Shown here piece by piece: positions 6,249 to 6,885 of a DNA stretch of 6,885 nt. Under the pieces are notes generated by a model, which did no database searches, had not been told where the DNA came from, and saw only the letters and a list, made by a program, of their open reading frames with translations. The DNA is taken from NCBI GenBank assembly GCA_013180565.1, contig QBUN01000403.1:1-6885 (forward strand). The letters are read 5' to 3'. How positions within the stretch are numbered: position 1 is the stretch's first letter; each line of letters starts with the position of its first letter. The DNA is from Candidatus Methanophaga sp. GoMg3.2. Lineage in GTDB: Archaea; Halobacteriota; Syntropharchaeia; Alkanophagales; Methanospirareceae. Position numbers and translations under genes: made by a program.

Positions 6249-6885
6249 TCACACCACCTTCCCAAGTAACTCTTTTGTATCCACGGCATTTTTATCAAGT
6301 CCTAGTTCTTTCGCATCTATTCCCAGCGCGAGACCCAATAACTGCGTTATATACACAACCGGCATATCTATCTCAACATGGAGCGCTTTTTCTATATCCG
6401 CCTGCTTGCCATCCAACATCATGCCGCAGAGCGGGCATGCAAGCGCAATACAATCCGCACCGGCACTCTTTGCCGTGTCTAATATCTTCCGCGCCATCTC
6501 AAATGCTATATCACTCCGCGTCATCATAAGAGGTCCACCGCAACACAGCGACTTCATCTGACTGAAAGGGACTATCTCCCCGCCCATCAGCTCTATCAAC
6601 TTGTCCATCAACTCAGGGTCGTCAGGGTCATCAAAAGCAGTCTCCGGCGGTCTCCCAAGATAACAGCCATAATACGGCGCAACTTTCAGATTTAGCTTCT
6701 TCGAGATCTTACTTGACAATTCTTCCAGCCCTATGTCGTTTACAAAGACATCCAGTACATGCTTCGCATTTATCTTACCGTTATAGTCCAGTGAGCTATC
6801 TATCCCTTTCACTTTCGCACGCAGTTCATCATCGGCCTTCAACGCGATGTTACTCCGCTCTAAATTGTAATAGCAAATACTACAC
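6249..6885 (-). CDS. hdrB: CoB-CoM heterodisulfide reductase subunit B-like, N-terminus beyond the window
   Basis: HdrB is the cytoplasmic catalytic subunit that reduces CoM-S-S-CoB, or an analogous disulfide, on paired noncubane iron-sulfur clusters held by CCG domains. The frame is open to the right edge; 211 residues are visible. They begin with CSICYYNLERSN, the closing CxxC of the first CCG domain, as in the CxMCY segment of HdrB. The second CCG domain is complete: YYGCYLGRP (C74 of the visible part), CCGG (C114-C115) and CPLCGMMLDGKQ (C150, C153), with the family signature FDDPDDPELMD between. A TTG at 6842 could be misread as a start, but the motif upstream of it shows the gene is longer. 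Its TGA at 6251-6249 lies two nucleotides before the HdrA-like ATG. hdrC, if present, would be expected upstream, off the window. The true substrate may not be CoM-S-S-CoB, because HdrB paralogs serve other complexes. Confidence 0.92.
   Translation of the reverse strand, partial: CSICYYNLERSNIALKADDELRAKVKGIDSSLDYNGKINAKHVLDVFVNDIGLEELSSKISKKLNLKVAPYYGCYLGRPPETAFDDPDDPELMDKLIELMGGEIVPFSQMKSLCCGGPLMMTRSDIAFEMARKILDTAKSAGADCIALACPLCGMMLDGKQADIEKALHVEIDMPVVYITQLLGLALGIDAKELGLDKNAVDTKELLGKVV
6254..6260 (-). promoter_or_regulatory. Ribosome-binding site of the HdrA-like gene
   Basis: On the minus strand AAGGTGG lies inside the last codons of hdrB and ends 7 nt before the ATG at 6246. It is only 1 nt from the alternative GTG at 6252, so it favours the ATG. 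The arrangement suggests translational coupling with hdrB. Confidence 0.55.

Noticed and set aside
6840..6842. TTG as the start of the HdrB-like gene
   Set aside because: The frame continues upstream to the edge with CSICYYNLERSN, a conserved HdrB segment, so the gene is cut by the window and does not start here.

Overview
The window looks like the chromosome of an anaerobic archaeon. It has a CofE-type coenzyme F420 glutamate ligase, HdrB and HdrA-like heterodisulfide reductase proteins, a polyferredoxin, T-rich ends and AT-rich TATA-like promoter elements. This fits a member of the methanogen/ANME/Syntrophoarchaeia/Archaeoglobus part of the tree. ANME-1-like archaea are my first guess, but the sequence alone does not settle it.

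Layout, left to right. (1) 1-334, minus: the N-terminal 111 residues of a 4Fe-4S polyferredoxin that runs off the left edge. (2) 449-1213, minus: cofE. (3) 1241-1397: an AT-rich divergent region holding the likely cofE promoter and a 62-nt imperfect hairpin built of 9-nt CACAGAG-type units. (4) 1398-2075, plus: an AT-rich class I SAM-dependent methyltransferase, the only plus-strand gene. (5) 2008-3237, minus: a DUF362 protein with a cysteine-rich tail, overlapping the methyltransferase tail to tail by 68 nt. (6) 3238-3528: an intergenic stretch with AT-rich short repeats, a probable relic of a UPF0175-type small protein, and the T-rich terminator of the next operon. (7) 3529-6246, minus: a 905-aa HdrA-like flavoprotein made of two tandem FAD halves. 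(8) 6249-6885, minus: hdrB, cut by the right edge and directly upstream of the HdrA-like gene.

How the genes fit together. hdrB and the HdrA-like gene form one transcription unit, separated by two nucleotides or overlapping by four. They probably encode a soluble electron-transfer complex in which HdrB carries CCG-type iron-sulfur clusters and the HdrA-like fusion supplies two flavin sites and a ferredoxin module. The polyferredoxin and F420 synthesis fit the same redox economy, but the sequence does not tie them directly to the complex. The methyltransferase, hairpin repeat and antitoxin-like relic mark the middle of the window (about 1.3-3.5 kb) as a reshuffled segment between core-metabolism genes.

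The most interesting item is the HdrA-like double fusion. Its first half keeps the cysteine-rich CVGSR...CCAY motif. Its second half has lost every cysteine of that motif while keeping the flavin-binding fold. No CRISPR array, tRNA, rRNA or insertion-sequence transposase was seen.
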